A stretch of 64,000 nucleotides of DNA from Microbulbifer variabilis ATCC 700307 (lineage in GTDB: Bacteria > Pseudomonadota > Gammaproteobacteria > Pseudomonadales > Cellvibrionaceae), in contig NZ_AQYJ01000028.1 in assembly GCF_000380565.1 (NCBI RefSeq), forward strand, positions 558,001 through 622,000, in the 5' to 3' direction. Below the pieces are notes generated by a model. That model was not told the origin of the DNA, ran no database searches, and saw only the letters and a list, made by a program, of their open reading frames with translations. Positions 49,111 through 58,550 of the stretch are shown here, piece by piece; position 1 is the stretch's first letter; every line of letters begins with the position of its first letter. The position numbers and the translations under genes are program-made.

Positions 49111-50340
49111 CTACTGAACAACAACAGCCATATTGCCATCCCCAATTTGGTTTTCTATGGAAACATTACCATCACTTAGCTGGGTAACAGAGAGCATATT
49201 TGCATTGCCGACCTGAGTTGCAATAGAGCTATTGAAGCTACCAATCTGCAATACATTTGTGACATTTCCTGTTCCTACACCTTGCAAAATGAAGGAGTCG
49301 TTTGAGCTGCCAGGCTGAGTGACTGTTGCAAAGTTAAAGCTACTAAATTGCTCGGTTAGTGCCCAGTTATCGTCACCAGTTTGACTGTGTATAGCAACTT
49401 GGTTATCACCAACTTGCCAAAGCTCACTGTAGTTGTCACTTCCCTGTTGAGTGATATTAAACTGGTTGAAGGTGCCAACCTGGGTTGATAGTGATGTAGC
49501 GTTTGTTGCCAATACCTGGTTGTGTACTACACCATTGGATGTGCCAGATTGGATTGCATTAATAGAGCTTAAGCTACTGTTACTCTGTAATAGAGTGCCA
49601 CTGTTGGTGCCATTTTGTGTGAGAGTGGCAGTATTCGCAAAGCCACCAGTTTGTGTGATATTGGCAACGTTAATTGTGCCAATCTGGGTAGCATTGGCCA
49701 CGTTACCGGTGCCCGATGTTTGAGCAACTGTGGCAATATTGGTTACTCCAAATTGGGCGACAGTAGCCGCATCTCCGGTACCCATTACCTGGAAAACATT
49801 GGCTTGGTTTGTGGTGCCATCTTGCACAACAGTAGCCACGTCAGCCAGGTTCATGATTTGGAATACAAAAGCATTATTATTAAAGCCACTCTGTGTTGCT
49901 ACGCCAACAGTTAGTGCGTTAGAAACTTGATCAATCTGGGCTGTCTGCATATCTCCAGACTGGATAATAACCGCGGCACCGCCAGTATTGAAATCCTGAT
50001 CGGTTACCGCATTGTGATTATTCAGAATCTGGGTAATGGTGGCCGTGGTGCCCAGTGTATTACCTTCCTGGTAAGATTCGGCGTTATTATTATCCCCGGT
50101 TTGGGTTTGTGTAATCACCCCTAAGCCATTGCCGTTTGTTTGCTCTGCATAAACTGTATTGTTATTTCCCACTTGGGTCTGGAAAATAAAGTTATTGTTA
50201 ACGGTTGGATCACTTTGATCGGCAGTAGCTGAGTTTCCTGCCCCATTCTGGAAAAGTACGGCAGTGTTGTTTGCAGCGACGGCTCCGGTACTGGCGATTG
50301 CAAGAAAAATACTTGCCGCTAAGGGTGTGTACTTGTTCAT
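49111..50340 (-). CDS. Curlin-repeat protein 3 (CsgA-like), longest
   Basis: This 409-residue protein has a signal peptide (MNKYTPLAASIFLAIASTGA). The repeats are neutral and Asn/Thr/Val-rich, close to classic curlin (QTQTGDNNNAESYQ, TQIGTINVANITQTG, TQVGTFNQFNITQQG). They continue to the end, SIENQIGDGNMAVVVQ. About 32 units. Likely the most typical CsgA-like subunit here. It is transcribed from the element at 50591-50630, 250 nt upstream. Confidence 0.88.
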   Translation of the reverse strand: MNKYTPLAASIFLAIASTGAVAANNTAVLFQNGAGNSATADQSDPTVNNNFIFQTQVGNNNTVYAEQTNGNGLGVITQTQTGDNNNAESYQEGNTLGTTATITQILNNHNAVTDQDFNTGGAAVIIQSGDMQTAQIDQVSNALTVGVATQSGFNNNAFVFQIMNLADVATVVQDGTTNQANVFQVMGTGDAATVAQFGVTNIATVAQTSGTGNVANATQIGTINVANITQTGGFANTATLTQNGTNSGTLLQSNSSLSSINAIQSGTSNGVVHNQVLATNATSLSTQVGTFNQFNITQQGSDNYSELWQVGDNQVAIHSQTGDDNWALTEQFSSFNFATVTQPGSSNDSFILQGVGTGNVTNVLQIGSFNSSIATQVGNANMLSVTQLSDGNVSIENQIGDGNMAVVVQ

Positions 50341-50590
50341 CGGTACTCCTAGAGAGATATCTTGATCAGCTTGAGAAGCTTTTTAATGTGGAAAAATTGA
50401 TAAAACAGCATCATCCGGTACTGCAAAGTACTTTCACACTGTAAAAAATTTCTGGGTATTTCCAGGTGGCAGTTTTGCAATCAATATTTGAAGACAGAAC
50501 TTCAATTTTTGACATTCAGGAAATCAACCTTGCGATACCTCATGAACAGCATCTTGATGCTGAGTAGAGTTTTGATGAGGAGCGGTTCTA

Positions 50591-50630
50591 CGGCTATAGG
50601 ACAGAAGTCTTGAAAACCTGGGAATAAAGT
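50591..50630 (-). promoter_or_regulatory. 40-bp shared curlin promoter-like element, copy 2
   Basis: Minus strand ACTTTATTCC and CCTATAGCCG at identical 20-bp spacing to copy 1, 251 nt before ATG 50340. Confidence 0.7.
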
Positions 50631-50813
50631 GGGCTTTTTTATAAGTTAACGATACTTATGCCATACAGTAAATAAATCTGTGACACCATGGGATTAGATA
50701 TTAAGGTTTTTCAGCCTCCTCTACTATTTCCAGGAGCTTTTAGCTTCGCAAATTTCGTTGAGAAAAAAGTAATCGTACCTCGAGGTTATAAAAGCAAAGA
50801 GAAATCAGGGTTT

Positions 50814-50842
50814 AAAAAAAGGCGGTCATTTAATGACCGCCA
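50814..50842 (-). terminator. Terminator of the gene at 50866
   Basis: GGCGGTCATT and AATGACCGCC form a perfect stem, followed on the minus strand by a run of seven T residues. Confidence 0.93.
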
Positions 50843-50865
50843 CAAGCTTCTCTCTCTCTAAGGAA

Positions 50866-51747
50866 CTACTGTGTAATTACACCGACATTACCAATGCCAA
50901 CCTGGGTGGCGAATGCAGTTTCGTTAAATCCGATCTGAGTGGTGAAGTGGCTATTGAGCAGTCCCACTTGAGTTGTTACTGCATCATGGCCCAAACCTAT
51001 CTGAGTTTTGGTGGCAATATTCAAGAGGCCCACTTGGTTTGACTGTGCGTCATTGAATGCGCCCAATTGAGTATGTAGAGCAAAATTCAGGGCACCAGCT
51101 TGCAGGATGCCAGAATCATTGAAGAAACCGGTTTGGATAGCTGTAGCGCTGTTTAATGCGCCGAGCTGGTTTGAGGTAGTGGTGTTAAAGGCACCAACCT
51201 GGGAATGGAATGCGCTGTTCAGGACACCGGTTTGAGTAACTGCAGCAGTATTGAAGGCACCCAGTGGTTGTACTACCAGAGCCAGGTTGAGCAGACCGTT
51301 TTGAGTTACGGTGGCAACATCAAAGAAGCTGATAGTTTGCAAAGTGCTGGCAAAGTTTACAAATCCATTTTGGTTGATATTTGCCACACTGCCGATGGAA
51401 GGGGCCGTCTGTGTGGTTGTACCAACGTTTGCAGCACCTACTTGGGTAATATTTGCAGTAGTTAGTGTGGAACCAATTTGGAAGGAGGTGGCCGCATTAA
51501 AGGCACCAGCCTGGGTATGATTGATGGTGCTCAAACTATTTCCCGCAGATTGTAATGCAGTGGATAGATTAAGCAGGCCAACCTGGGTCTGGGTAATGGT
51601 ATTGTTATCTACCCCTGGGCCAACCTGAGTTGCAGTGGCCAGGTTTCCAACTCCAAACTGGCTTTGAACAGCTGTGTTGTTCGCTGCGAAAGCACCGGCA
51701 GTTGCGGTGAGGGCAATTGCTGCGGCGATTGGGGCTAACTTCTTCAT
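50866..51747 (-). CDS. Curlin-repeat protein 2 (CsgA-like)
   Basis: This 293-residue protein has signal peptide MKKLAPIAAAIALTATAGAF. Regular 11-residue units (TQVGPGVDNNTITQTQ, TQAGAFNAATSFQIG, TQTGVLNSAFHSQ), mostly neutral, ending FATQVGIGNVGVITQ. It is a close paralogue of the adjacent gene at 51815, equal in length and order of units, so they arose by tandem duplication. The gap is 67 bp, so the two are cotranscribed. Confidence 0.9.
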   Translation of the reverse strand: MKKLAPIAAAIALTATAGAFAANNTAVQSQFGVGNLATATQVGPGVDNNTITQTQVGLLNLSTALQSAGNSLSTINHTQAGAFNAATSFQIGSTLTTANITQVGAANVGTTTQTAPSIGSVANINQNGFVNFASTLQTISFFDVATVTQNGLLNLALVVQPLGAFNTAAVTQTGVLNSAFHSQVGAFNTTTSNQLGALNSATAIQTGFFNDSGILQAGALNFALHTQLGAFNDAQSNQVGLLNIATKTQIGLGHDAVTTQVGLLNSHFTTQIGFNETAFATQVGIGNVGVITQ

Positions 51748-51814
51748 GGTAAAACCTCTAACTTCCTAGTACGAGTGATTTGACATCCATTTTCAAAAGG
51801 TTTGGTCGGTATTC

Positions 51815-52696
51815 CTACTGCACTATTATGCCGACGTTACCAGTACCGACCTGAGTGGCAACAGCGGTTTCGTTAAGTCCAAATTGAGTGATGGTATGCA
51901 AGTTGGCGGTGCCAACCTGATTGACAATTGCATCGTGCCCAAACCCGGCTTGGGTGATGGTGGAAATGTTGATAGTGCCTAGCTGATTGGTGAATGCATC
52001 GTTAAAAAAGCCAGTTTGGGCATGAAGGGATACGTTGCCGAAACCAGTCTGTAGTGTGAAAGAATCACTGCCCAAGCCAGCCTGGAAAACGGTAGCAACA
52101 TTGAGGGTGCCCACTTGTGTGGATGTTGATGTGTGGAGTGCACCTGTTTGAATGTGTGTGGCGATGTTAACATCACCCACTTGATTGGCAATGGCAGTAT
52201 TTAAGCTGCTGAGTGTCTGGGTAACAGTCGCAACATTAAAGTCGCCAGCTTGATTAATTGAAGCAAGATCCAGTGAACTGGCAGTTTGAGTAACCACGCC
52301 AGTGTTAAAATCACCGACCTGGTTAATAAGTGCTGTAGATGCAAATGACGAGGCGGCTTGTGTGGTTATACCACTGTTACCGCTACCAACCTGGGTAATA
52401 GAAGCGGTGTTCAGGAGTCCGCCAGATTGAGTGGATGTAGCAGTGTTCAGGGCGCCAGTTTGGAGATGGTTGATAGTATTGAGGTCACTGCCAAGAGTTT
52501 GTAGAGCAGTTGATGTATTGACAGTGCCAGCTTGAGTCTGAATTACCAGGTTATTGTCAACACCTGGGCCGACTTGAGTGGAAGTCGCGATATTGCCAAC
52601 GCCTCCCTGATTCTGGATTGTGGTGTTACTTGCTGCAAGTGCGCCACTGCTTATGGCAATGGCGACCACTGCTGCGATAGGGGTTAACGTCTTCAT
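51815..52696 (-). CDS. Curlin-repeat protein 1 (CsgA-like)
   Basis: This 293-residue paralogue of the gene at 50866 has signal peptide MKTLTPIAAVVAIAISSGAL, units such as TQVGPGVDNNLVIQTQAG, TQVGSGNSGITTQAAS and ends VATQVGTGNVGIIVQ. It follows the 40-bp element by 395 nt. Predicted extracellular amyloid subunit secreted via the CsgG pore. Confidence 0.9.
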   Translation of the reverse strand: MKTLTPIAAVVAIAISSGALAASNTTIQNQGGVGNIATSTQVGPGVDNNLVIQTQAGTVNTSTALQTLGSDLNTINHLQTGALNTATSTQSGGLLNTASITQVGSGNSGITTQAASSFASTALINQVGDFNTGVVTQTASSLDLASINQAGDFNVATVTQTLSSLNTAIANQVGDVNIATHIQTGALHTSTSTQVGTLNVATVFQAGLGSDSFTLQTGFGNVSLHAQTGFFNDAFTNQLGTINISTITQAGFGHDAIVNQVGTANLHTITQFGLNETAVATQVGTGNVGIIVQ

Positions 52697-53374
52697 GAGA
52701 TACTCCTTTTCTTCCGACGCTATATAAACCAGCGAAATTTACGCTGAATTACTTCCGTACCTTTTCAGGTAAGGGTAATTACGGCAATACGGTTTTATCC
52801 CGCAGGGGAATTTAAAACACTATTGATCCGTGACTGAATACTGCTACCAGCGACTGATCGTTCCCTGTCGCTAGATAAATTTCATTAAGATGGCGGTACT
52901 GCTCTAATGCCAGGTTGAAAATTCAAGTGTCTCCCAGGTACAACATTCGGGACCTTGGTAAAGAAGGGCCGGTTTGGCCCAGAGAAGATGATCTCTATAT
53001 AACAACCTAATGCCTGCATGACGTAATGTCCGAGAGGTGTAAACAACAAGTGATCGGATATGTTTAGAGTTTTGCCCTAATCCTGCGAGACGGCTATAGG
53101 AGGTAACTCTCTAAAAACTAGGAAAATAGTTCGAATCGTTAGATGGTAAATTTATGGAACTTTCTATTTCGGCAAAATATGCGACTGGCCAGATATACAG
53201 GGTTTGTTGAGTTGAATGTACTATATCGATAGCAGAGTTGAAATCAGTGCAGGATTAATCATTATTAACTTAGGTGAAATGCGCCGAAAGCAATTTTTAA
53301 TGAGAGACAGACCTTGGTGGTGATAGAAAACCAATAAAAAATAGTGCCAGTAGAGAATTGATCAAATACCAGTT
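52697..53374. other. Intergenic region carrying the element of the curlin 1-2 unit
   Basis: It holds copy 3 of the 40-bp element and about 395 nt of leader without a gene. The rest is AT-rich; no other structure is clear. Confidence 0.5.
53091..53130 (-). promoter_or_regulatory. 40-bp shared curlin promoter-like element, copy 3
   Basis: Minus strand: ACTATTTTCC and CCTATAGCCG, spaced as in the other two copies; the left half differs at two positions. The right half is identical in all three. Confidence 0.65.
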
Positions 53375-53917
53375 TTAATCGTATTGGCTGATATAGGTGG
53401 TCGTCGCAGTGCCTGTTACTGTGACAGACGTGTGTAATCCATGGCCACTTTGGTAGATATTGACCTTATGCAAGATGCCAATTTCTTGTACATGGGCACT
53501 GTTTTGCGTACCGAATTGGGAAATCCCGGCAGAATTTCCCATGCCGTACTGCTCGATATCAATTAGGTTCTCGTAGCCTACCTGGATCAGGCCACTTAAG
53601 TTTTGATCTCCTATCTGTCTTGATAGAATAACATTGTCTTCGCCAGCCTGGGTGACAGAGAGATTATTTCGATTGCCATCCTGATGAGCAGATGTGTAGT
53701 TGGTTCGCCCTGACTGTCGTACGTTGATATGGTTTACACCGCCTTCCTGGTTAATGACGGTGAGATTGGAAACAGAAATAAGGTTGGCGGCGCTCAGTTC
53801 ACTGGAGATCGCCAGCTCATTGCTGGAATCCAGGTCTGTGGCGCTGCAAACCCCTGAAAAGAGAAAGAGGGCAGCGGTAAGGCTCAGGGGGAGGTGGTGC
53901 TTGTTAATACTTGGCAT
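53375..53917 (-). CDS. csgB: CsgB-like curli nucleator or minor curlin
   Basis: This 180-residue protein has a signal peptide (PLSLTAALFLFSGVCSA) and about five curlin units (VRQSGRTNYTSAHQDG, VTQAGEDNVILSRQIG, IEQYGMGNSAGISQFG). It is smaller than the five main subunits and has a non-repeat N-terminal stretch (SNELAISSELSAANLIS). It sits 44 bp after csgG, the place of the nucleator in some curli loci. CsgB anchors and seeds fibre growth on the outer membrane. The alternative is a sixth minor subunit. Confidence 0.75.
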   Translation of the reverse strand: MPSINKHHLPLSLTAALFLFSGVCSATDLDSSNELAISSELSAANLISVSNLTVINQEGGVNHINVRQSGRTNYTSAHQDGNRNNLSVTQAGEDNVILSRQIGDQNLSGLIQVGYENLIDIEQYGMGNSAGISQFGTQNSAHVQEIGILHKVNIYQSGHGLHTSVTVTGTATTTYISQYD

Positions 53918-53961
53918 GGTTGCTTCAGCCTTTTAAGCTCGTCCTGTCTCAAGTGGATTCA

Positions 53962-54834
53962 TCACATAATCACCGTGCTGTCATTCAGGTAATATTGCAG
54001 TACGGGGTTGTTGATATCATCGGGGTTCGCCAGTGCCCATGAATTGTGAATAATTCCCTCACTGATCAGATGAATTACCGCAGATTCCATTGCTGAAAGC
54101 ATAGCAAGTTGTGCGGGTTCGTTGTATGTCACTCCGGCTTCCATTTCCAGTAGGCGCCGGAATCTTACAAAGCGAAATACATCGGCACTGATTGCTTTTG
54201 AGTAAACGGTTTTCGAGGTCAATACCGAATGCAATATTCGGCCTGAGCGGATATCGATAGCACGCAGATTCACGGAGACCTGATCAATACGGTATTGCTC
54301 ATCAGCTCCGATACCAAAGTAGCGGGCTCCTGCGCCACCAGTTTGAATATTCTGGTCGTAGGCGACAATTCCCCCTTCCAATAAGACATTGGCGGCAATT
54401 AAGGTAGGTAGAGGGACACTGTTGTTTGCAGGGGCATCCGGCTTGCTGAGACCAGCGCGAATAATTTTTCTTTCAGTGAGTAGGTTTTGCAATCCCTCGC
54501 GTTCAAGCGCAATAAACCATCCTGATTCATTCAGCACATCCATCAACATGGCGGCACCGCCCTGGGTGACAGCGGTAGAGAAGCTGCTGTTTGGGGCAGG
54601 CTTGTATTGTCCCGTTTGGTCCCGAAAACTGTATACCGCTGCCAGAATTTTACCCTTTGGTTCTGGCAGGTTAAGTAAATCCCTGTAGGTGTTCATACGC
54701 GGTGTGAGCATGGCCTCAGTACGACCTGGGCCAAAAATGGCATCACCAAGACTTTTAAATGCGGAGCAGCCGCTTAGTGTTAATATGAACGCCAGGGCGG
54801 GCAAAACTATGGCTTTTTTTATTGCATTACGCAT
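53962..54834 (-). CDS. csgG: Curli secretion pore lipoprotein CsgG
   Basis: This 290-residue protein has lipobox LSGC (Cys 23) and the CsgG sequence: LTPRMNTYRDLLNLPEPKGK, AAVYSFRDQTGQYKP, FSTAVTQGGAAMLMDVLNES, FIALEREGLQNLLTERKII, VLLEGGIVAYDQNIQTGGAG and GILHSVLTSKTV-type strands. CsgG forms the nonameric outer membrane channel that exports unfolded curlins. Follows csgF by 31 bp. Confidence 0.97.
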   Translation of the reverse strand: MRNAIKKAIVLPALAFILTLSGCSAFKSLGDAIFGPGRTEAMLTPRMNTYRDLLNLPEPKGKILAAVYSFRDQTGQYKPAPNSSFSTAVTQGGAAMLMDVLNESGWFIALEREGLQNLLTERKIIRAGLSKPDAPANNSVPLPTLIAANVLLEGGIVAYDQNIQTGGAGARYFGIGADEQYRIDQVSVNLRAIDIRSGRILHSVLTSKTVYSKAISADVFRFVRFRRLLEMEAGVTYNEPAQLAMLSAMESAVIHLISEGIIHNSWALANPDDINNPVLQYYLNDSTVIM

Positions 54835-54865
54835 TGCCAGTTTTCCTTCGGAGTTGGGTACTATG

Positions 54866-55285
54866 CTAATTAGTCGGGTTGAGCCCGCTTACAACGATTT
54901 CGCTTTTATCTCCAGTACTCCGGTCAGTGATCAACACGGTCAGTACACCGTCGTTGTCAACGATCTGCACGATAAAGTCATCAGTTATTAGTTCACCGCT
55001 ATTGCCATCGCCCACATCAGTAAGCAACTGGTTTAAAAGCCGTGTTTCGAGGGAGTCAGTAAAACGATCCAGAGCGCTGGGCTGCTCATACAGACTGTCT
55101 GGCTTGTCGGGGTCATCATGGCTGTCCTGTGCTTGCGCATTTTGTAGCAGGTAGGTGCCATTTAATGGGTTGCCACCAAAGTTGGGGTTTACTGGTTCGT
55201 AAATTAATTCTGTGGCATAGCCACTGCTGGACAGGAACATAATCACAGGCAGGGCAGCAGGAACTATCAAATATCTGATTTGCAT
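54866..55285 (-). CDS. csgF: Curli assembly factor CsgF
   Basis: This 139-residue protein has a signal peptide and the hallmark ELIYEPVNPNFGGNPLNGTY immediately after it. The N-terminal segment of mature CsgF inserts in the CsgG channel and forms its second constriction. The C-terminal part (DDFIVQIVDNDGVLTVLITD) is the exposed neck-domain. ATG 55285 overlaps the csgE stop. Confidence 0.97.
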   Translation of the reverse strand: MQIRYLIVPAALPVIMFLSSSGYATELIYEPVNPNFGGNPLNGTYLLQNAQAQDSHDDPDKPDSLYEQPSALDRFTDSLETRLLNQLLTDVGDGNSGELITDDFIVQIVDNDGVLTVLITDRSTGDKSEIVVSGLNPTN

Positions 55286-55713
55286 TAGAATTCATCCTTT
55301 CCCAAATCAAAATTATCTGTGAACGCACTGCTTACGCGATCTTGTAGTACCGCTTGGTGAATATACTGTGCTGCCTCATCGGCCAGCCGGTGTATATTGT
55401 TGGTGCTTGGGGTGATAAAGCGCCGAAAAACTATTTTGTCGTTATAGGTTACCCAAATCAGGTTGCCCCACCGTGCGGAGGGGCGCTCGTAAACTGTTAA
55501 GTTGTAAGTTGAATCTGGATAGTTCAGATTTCTGTATTCACTCAGATAACGCGCAAAATCATGCCCGGTTCGCGTTATTGTTCGATCAATATTAAACCCG
55601 CTGATTTCATCCTCTAGTTTGCCTGAGTCGGTGTCTGCAGGAGGGACGGTTGTGTCATCCTGAGCATAGGCAATTGACATACAGAGAAAAAATATCAGCA
55701 GGCTTAGCCTCAT
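55285..55713 (-). CDS. csgE: Curli adaptor CsgE
   Basis: The frame extends to 55746, but ATG 55713 overlaps the csgD stop (ATGA) and begins the signal peptide MRLSLLIFFLCMSIAYA. The mature protein has ISGFNIDRTITRTGHDFARY, YNLTVYERPSARWGNLIWV and the C-terminal KDEF region. CsgE caps CsgG in the periplasm and brings curlins to it. Translationally coupled to both neighbours. Confidence 0.95.
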   Translation of the reverse strand: MRLSLLIFFLCMSIAYAQDDTTVPPADTDSGKLEDEISGFNIDRTITRTGHDFARYLSEYRNLNYPDSTYNLTVYERPSARWGNLIWVTYNDKIVFRRFITPSTNNIHRLADEAAQYIHQAVLQDRVSSAFTDNFDLGKDEF

Positions 55714-56303
55714 ATTTTCTCTTCCTGGAGATTGAGTTTTGCCCAATTACTGGCTTGCAGGCGATTCTTTACGCCGATTTTTCGGAATATGTTATACATG
55801 TGGTTTTTTACAGTGTGTTCACTCAAGTGAAGTTTGGTGGCAATCACACTGTTGGGTTCACCCGTAGTCAGTTGTCCTAGAATTTCCTGTTCTCTGCGTG
55901 TTAGAGGAAGAGGATTTGGGGTACTGCCATGCTGCCTGCTTTCACAGCTGTGAATAGCAGTACTTAATCTCTGAATTAAATTTTCCTGGCTGGTATTACT
56001 GTCACAGAGGAGGTAGAAACCACTTTGGCGCAGTTTTTCCAAGATATGTAAAGGTAAGTCCACTGGAAAGTTAATAAGGATAGCTTTTGGATGACTGATC
56101 TTTTTCAGGTCGGAAAGAAATTCTTTGGATGTGGCGGCAATACCTATTTGCCAACAGTCAACAATTATTGCCTCATAGTGCTGCAGGCAATGGCGCTGTT
56201 TTCCTATGCTCGCCTTTTCCCATGGGAGCGGAATAGACTGAGAAAAAAGTGAAAATAAAAGATCGCCCTGAAGGCCGGAATTGCTGAAAAAAAGAACCGG
56301 CAT
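55710..56303 (-). CDS. csgD: LuxR-family transcription regulator CsgD-like
   Basis: This is a 197-residue protein if started at ATG 56303 (GAGG upstream). The frame reaches back to 56369, where the TTG is only one base from its AGGAG. It has an N-terminal receiver-like domain without the usual phospho-acceptor Asp cluster, and a C-terminal LuxR helix-turn-helix, LTRREQEILGQLTTGEPNSV then IATKLHLSEHTVKNHMYNIF. CsgD activates curlin genes in enterobacteria, so this protein is the prime candidate for binding the 40-bp elements. First gene of the csgDEFG-B operon. Confidence 0.88.
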   Translation of the reverse strand: MPVLFFSNSGLQGDLLFSLFSQSIPLPWEKASIGKQRHCLQHYEAIIVDCWQIGIAATSKEFLSDLKKISHPKAILINFPVDLPLHILEKLRQSGFYLLCDSNTSQENLIQRLSTAIHSCESRQHGSTPNPLPLTRREQEILGQLTTGEPNSVIATKLHLSEHTVKNHMYNIFRKIGVKNRLQASNWAKLNLQEEKI

Positions 56304-57080
56304 ATACCTCGTACCTCTCCTTGATACAGATAGATCTTTCCCAAATTTGAGTTTGAGATCCTCTATCAACTCCTGTTACATAAGTTTCCTGATTGGCTTT
56401 TGATGCCTCTTTTGAAGGCATCCCTGCTTACGCATATTCCCTTTTTGTACTTAGGGAAAATGACTCACCCAGTGAGAATTTAGTTTGGAGTGTAGACGTG
56501 GGGTGGGACGGCTTGGAAAAATAGATGCCTTATTTTCAGTTATAAAAAAACCACATTAAGAAAATGTCGCAGTTATTTTTTATTGGTGGAACTATCTGTG
56601 AAAATTGTTCTCATGTATCCCTGAGTGTCATTTTCCCAAAAACACTTCTCCCTGGTCGTGATTTTTTGCTGTGTCATTTGCGTCTTTAGCTTCTCAGTCC
56701 TACCTCTTTTTATTCTGAATGCTTCGCTTTATTGGTGCTTAATATTTGGAGAATTTCCTGAGTCATTTTTTATCTGGGAATACTGCCTGGTTAGTGAATA
56801 TTTGAGGAGGACTCTTTCCCGAGAATTTGTCGGCATTGTAATTTGAGAAGGTGTGGCGTGCGAATAAACACTATTGGGTAATTCAATACATTAATGCTGC
56901 AAATGCTATTTCGATGCCGGTTTATCTTGTTGAAATAGATACCCTGGTACCATTTTGTCTGGATTTATCTCTGATAGGGTGATGTCGTCTTATAGCAATA
57001 TAAACTGTGACATTTTGGGCGATTGTGTGACTGCTAGCTGATAGGATGGGCAATTGAATTGTCGCTAGGGAGCTAACATC
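56304..57080. other. AT-rich intergenic region
   Basis: It separates csgD from the divergent membrane protein gene and must contain both promoters. No copy of the 40-bp element is present here. One weak hydrophobic plus-strand frame (56625-56846) lacks convincing coding signals. Confidence 0.4.
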
Positions 57081-58550
57081 GTGAGTCCATTAATCAATAG
57101 TTTGCCGCTGTGGCTTTGGCTCCTATTCGGCCTTTTCGCAATGTTCCTTGCCAGGAGGCCGGTACATAGGGCTATATATGCTCTGGCGCGCTTTAGTTAT
57201 CGTTCCCTGCGCCTTGCGGCTGGTGCATTGGGCACCGCAGAGCAGACTCTCCTTGAGCGCAATCGAGAAGTTTTGCTGGCAGCTGGCAGGGCGACGGCAG
57301 AGCGTCATATCGAAAGGGAATTTGAGCGTATAGAAGGGGCAATGAAGAGAGAGTTGGCGCAATATCCAACACTTCACCGTCGTTTGTGCGAGCAGCTGAC
57401 ATCTATCGATGAAGACTATGTACGCAGTGCTGAAGTGCCTCCTGAACCCTCCAACTGGGCTCGTGCTATTCGCTCCGTATCAGAAATTCCCGCCCAGGAT
57501 GATTCTGTTGTGGCAGACGTGCTGGAAACGATTAATCACTCCATGCGAAAGGCGGAATCCAAGGCTCTGGAGTCTTATCGGGAATCTACTCGTGAGCGAC
57601 ATCAGTTACTGAAACGAATGATGCCCAGTTGGCGTGCAATGCTAATCACACTGGGGAGAATCAATAAAAATGTAGAGTCGGTCATTCGGCGTACTAAAGC
57701 CCTGGACTTACACATGGAGCGCTATGAGGAAATTTTGCAGGAAAGTGATCGTAGTGTGCGCTTTCTGTCAGCCTCTTCCATGGGCCGATTTTTAATTGCT
57801 TCCATGGCTTTAATGGTGGCGGTGGCTGGTATTTCTGTTAATTTTCAGTTAATCGCGCGCCCGGTAGCAGAAATATTGGGTGGTAATAGTTTTCTCGGTA
57901 GTTTTGTTGTTACAGATATTGTCGCCTACGTACTTATCTTTTTACAGGTGAGCCTTGGAATCATGGTGATGGAATGCTTGCAAGTCACACGGATGTTTCC
58001 GGCGATCAATACCTTGTCAGATAATATCCGGCGTCGTTTGAACTGGGCTGCTTTGGCACTGTTGCTACTTTTTTCTATGGTAGAGGCCTGCTTGGCATTT
58101 ACGCGTGAATTACTTTTACAGTATGACCAGCTGCTGGCTGCCAGTGCAGGTGAGGCTTTGCCGATGATGGCGGGAATGGGGACTTATTGGCCTGTTTCTC
58201 TGACGCAGATGGGGCTTGGTTTTATCCTTCCTTTAATTCTGGCTTTTACTGCAATTCCATTGGAGCAATTTATCTCCTCTGCGCGTACTGTAATAGGCAC
58301 CTGCCTGGTGCTCAGTTTACGTCTGCTTTGTGGTGGGCTGCGCCTTTTGGCCACTTCAGTAATGCATACTGGCATACTGTTAAATCGTTTTTATGATTTG
58401 GTGATTTTTTTTCCTTTGTGGTTACAGGGTGTATTGCTTCACTACTGGAAAGAGAGAGCTAATAAGGGCAGTGGCGGGAAAGAGAATACTACGGAAAATA
58501 ATGAGAGAGCTGGAGAAGAGCTAATGGCCGAGCCAGCTGTCAATGGTTGA
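57081..58550 (+). CDS. Integral membrane protein of unknown function
   Basis: This 489-residue protein has a first membrane segment (LPLWLWLLFGLFAMFLA), a long cytosolic/periplasmic helical region (60-230) with coiled-coil character (TLLERNREVLLAAGRATAER, ERHQLLKRMMPSWRAMLITL), then about five more membrane segments (MGRFLIASMALMVAVAGISV, VAYVLIFLQVSLGIMVMECL, LNWAALALLLLFSMVEACLA, LGFILPLILAFTAIPLEQFI) and a hydrophilic tail. No family recognised. It overlaps the following small ORF (ATG 58543 precedes TGA 58548). Possibly part of an envelope operon with the GDPD-family gene. Confidence 0.65.
   Translation: MSPLINSLPLWLWLLFGLFAMFLARRPVHRAIYALARFSYRSLRLAAGALGTAEQTLLERNREVLLAAGRATAERHIEREFERIEGAMKRELAQYPTLHRRLCEQLTSIDEDYVRSAEVPPEPSNWARAIRSVSEIPAQDDSVVADVLETINHSMRKAESKALESYRESTRERHQLLKRMMPSWRAMLITLGRINKNVESVIRRTKALDLHMERYEEILQESDRSVRFLSASSMGRFLIASMALMVAVAGISVNFQLIARPVAEILGGNSFLGSFVVTDIVAYVLIFLQVSLGIMVMECLQVTRMFPAINTLSDNIRRRLNWAALALLLLFSMVEACLAFTRELLLQYDQLLAASAGEALPMMAGMGTYWPVSLTQMGLGFILPLILAFTAIPLEQFISSARTVIGTCLVLSLRLLCGGLRLLATSVMHTGILLNRFYDLVIFFPLWLQGVLLHYWKERANKGSGGKENTTENNERAGEELMAEPAVNG

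Noticed and set aside
45777-52696. Repetitive DNA as possible satellite or CRISPR-like arrays
   Set aside because: The periodicity is 33 bp in-frame, explained by the 11-residue curlin units.
56625-56846. 73-residue hydrophobic frame starting with GTG
   Set aside because: Hydrophobicity follows from T-rich DNA; weak start; kept only as intergenic.
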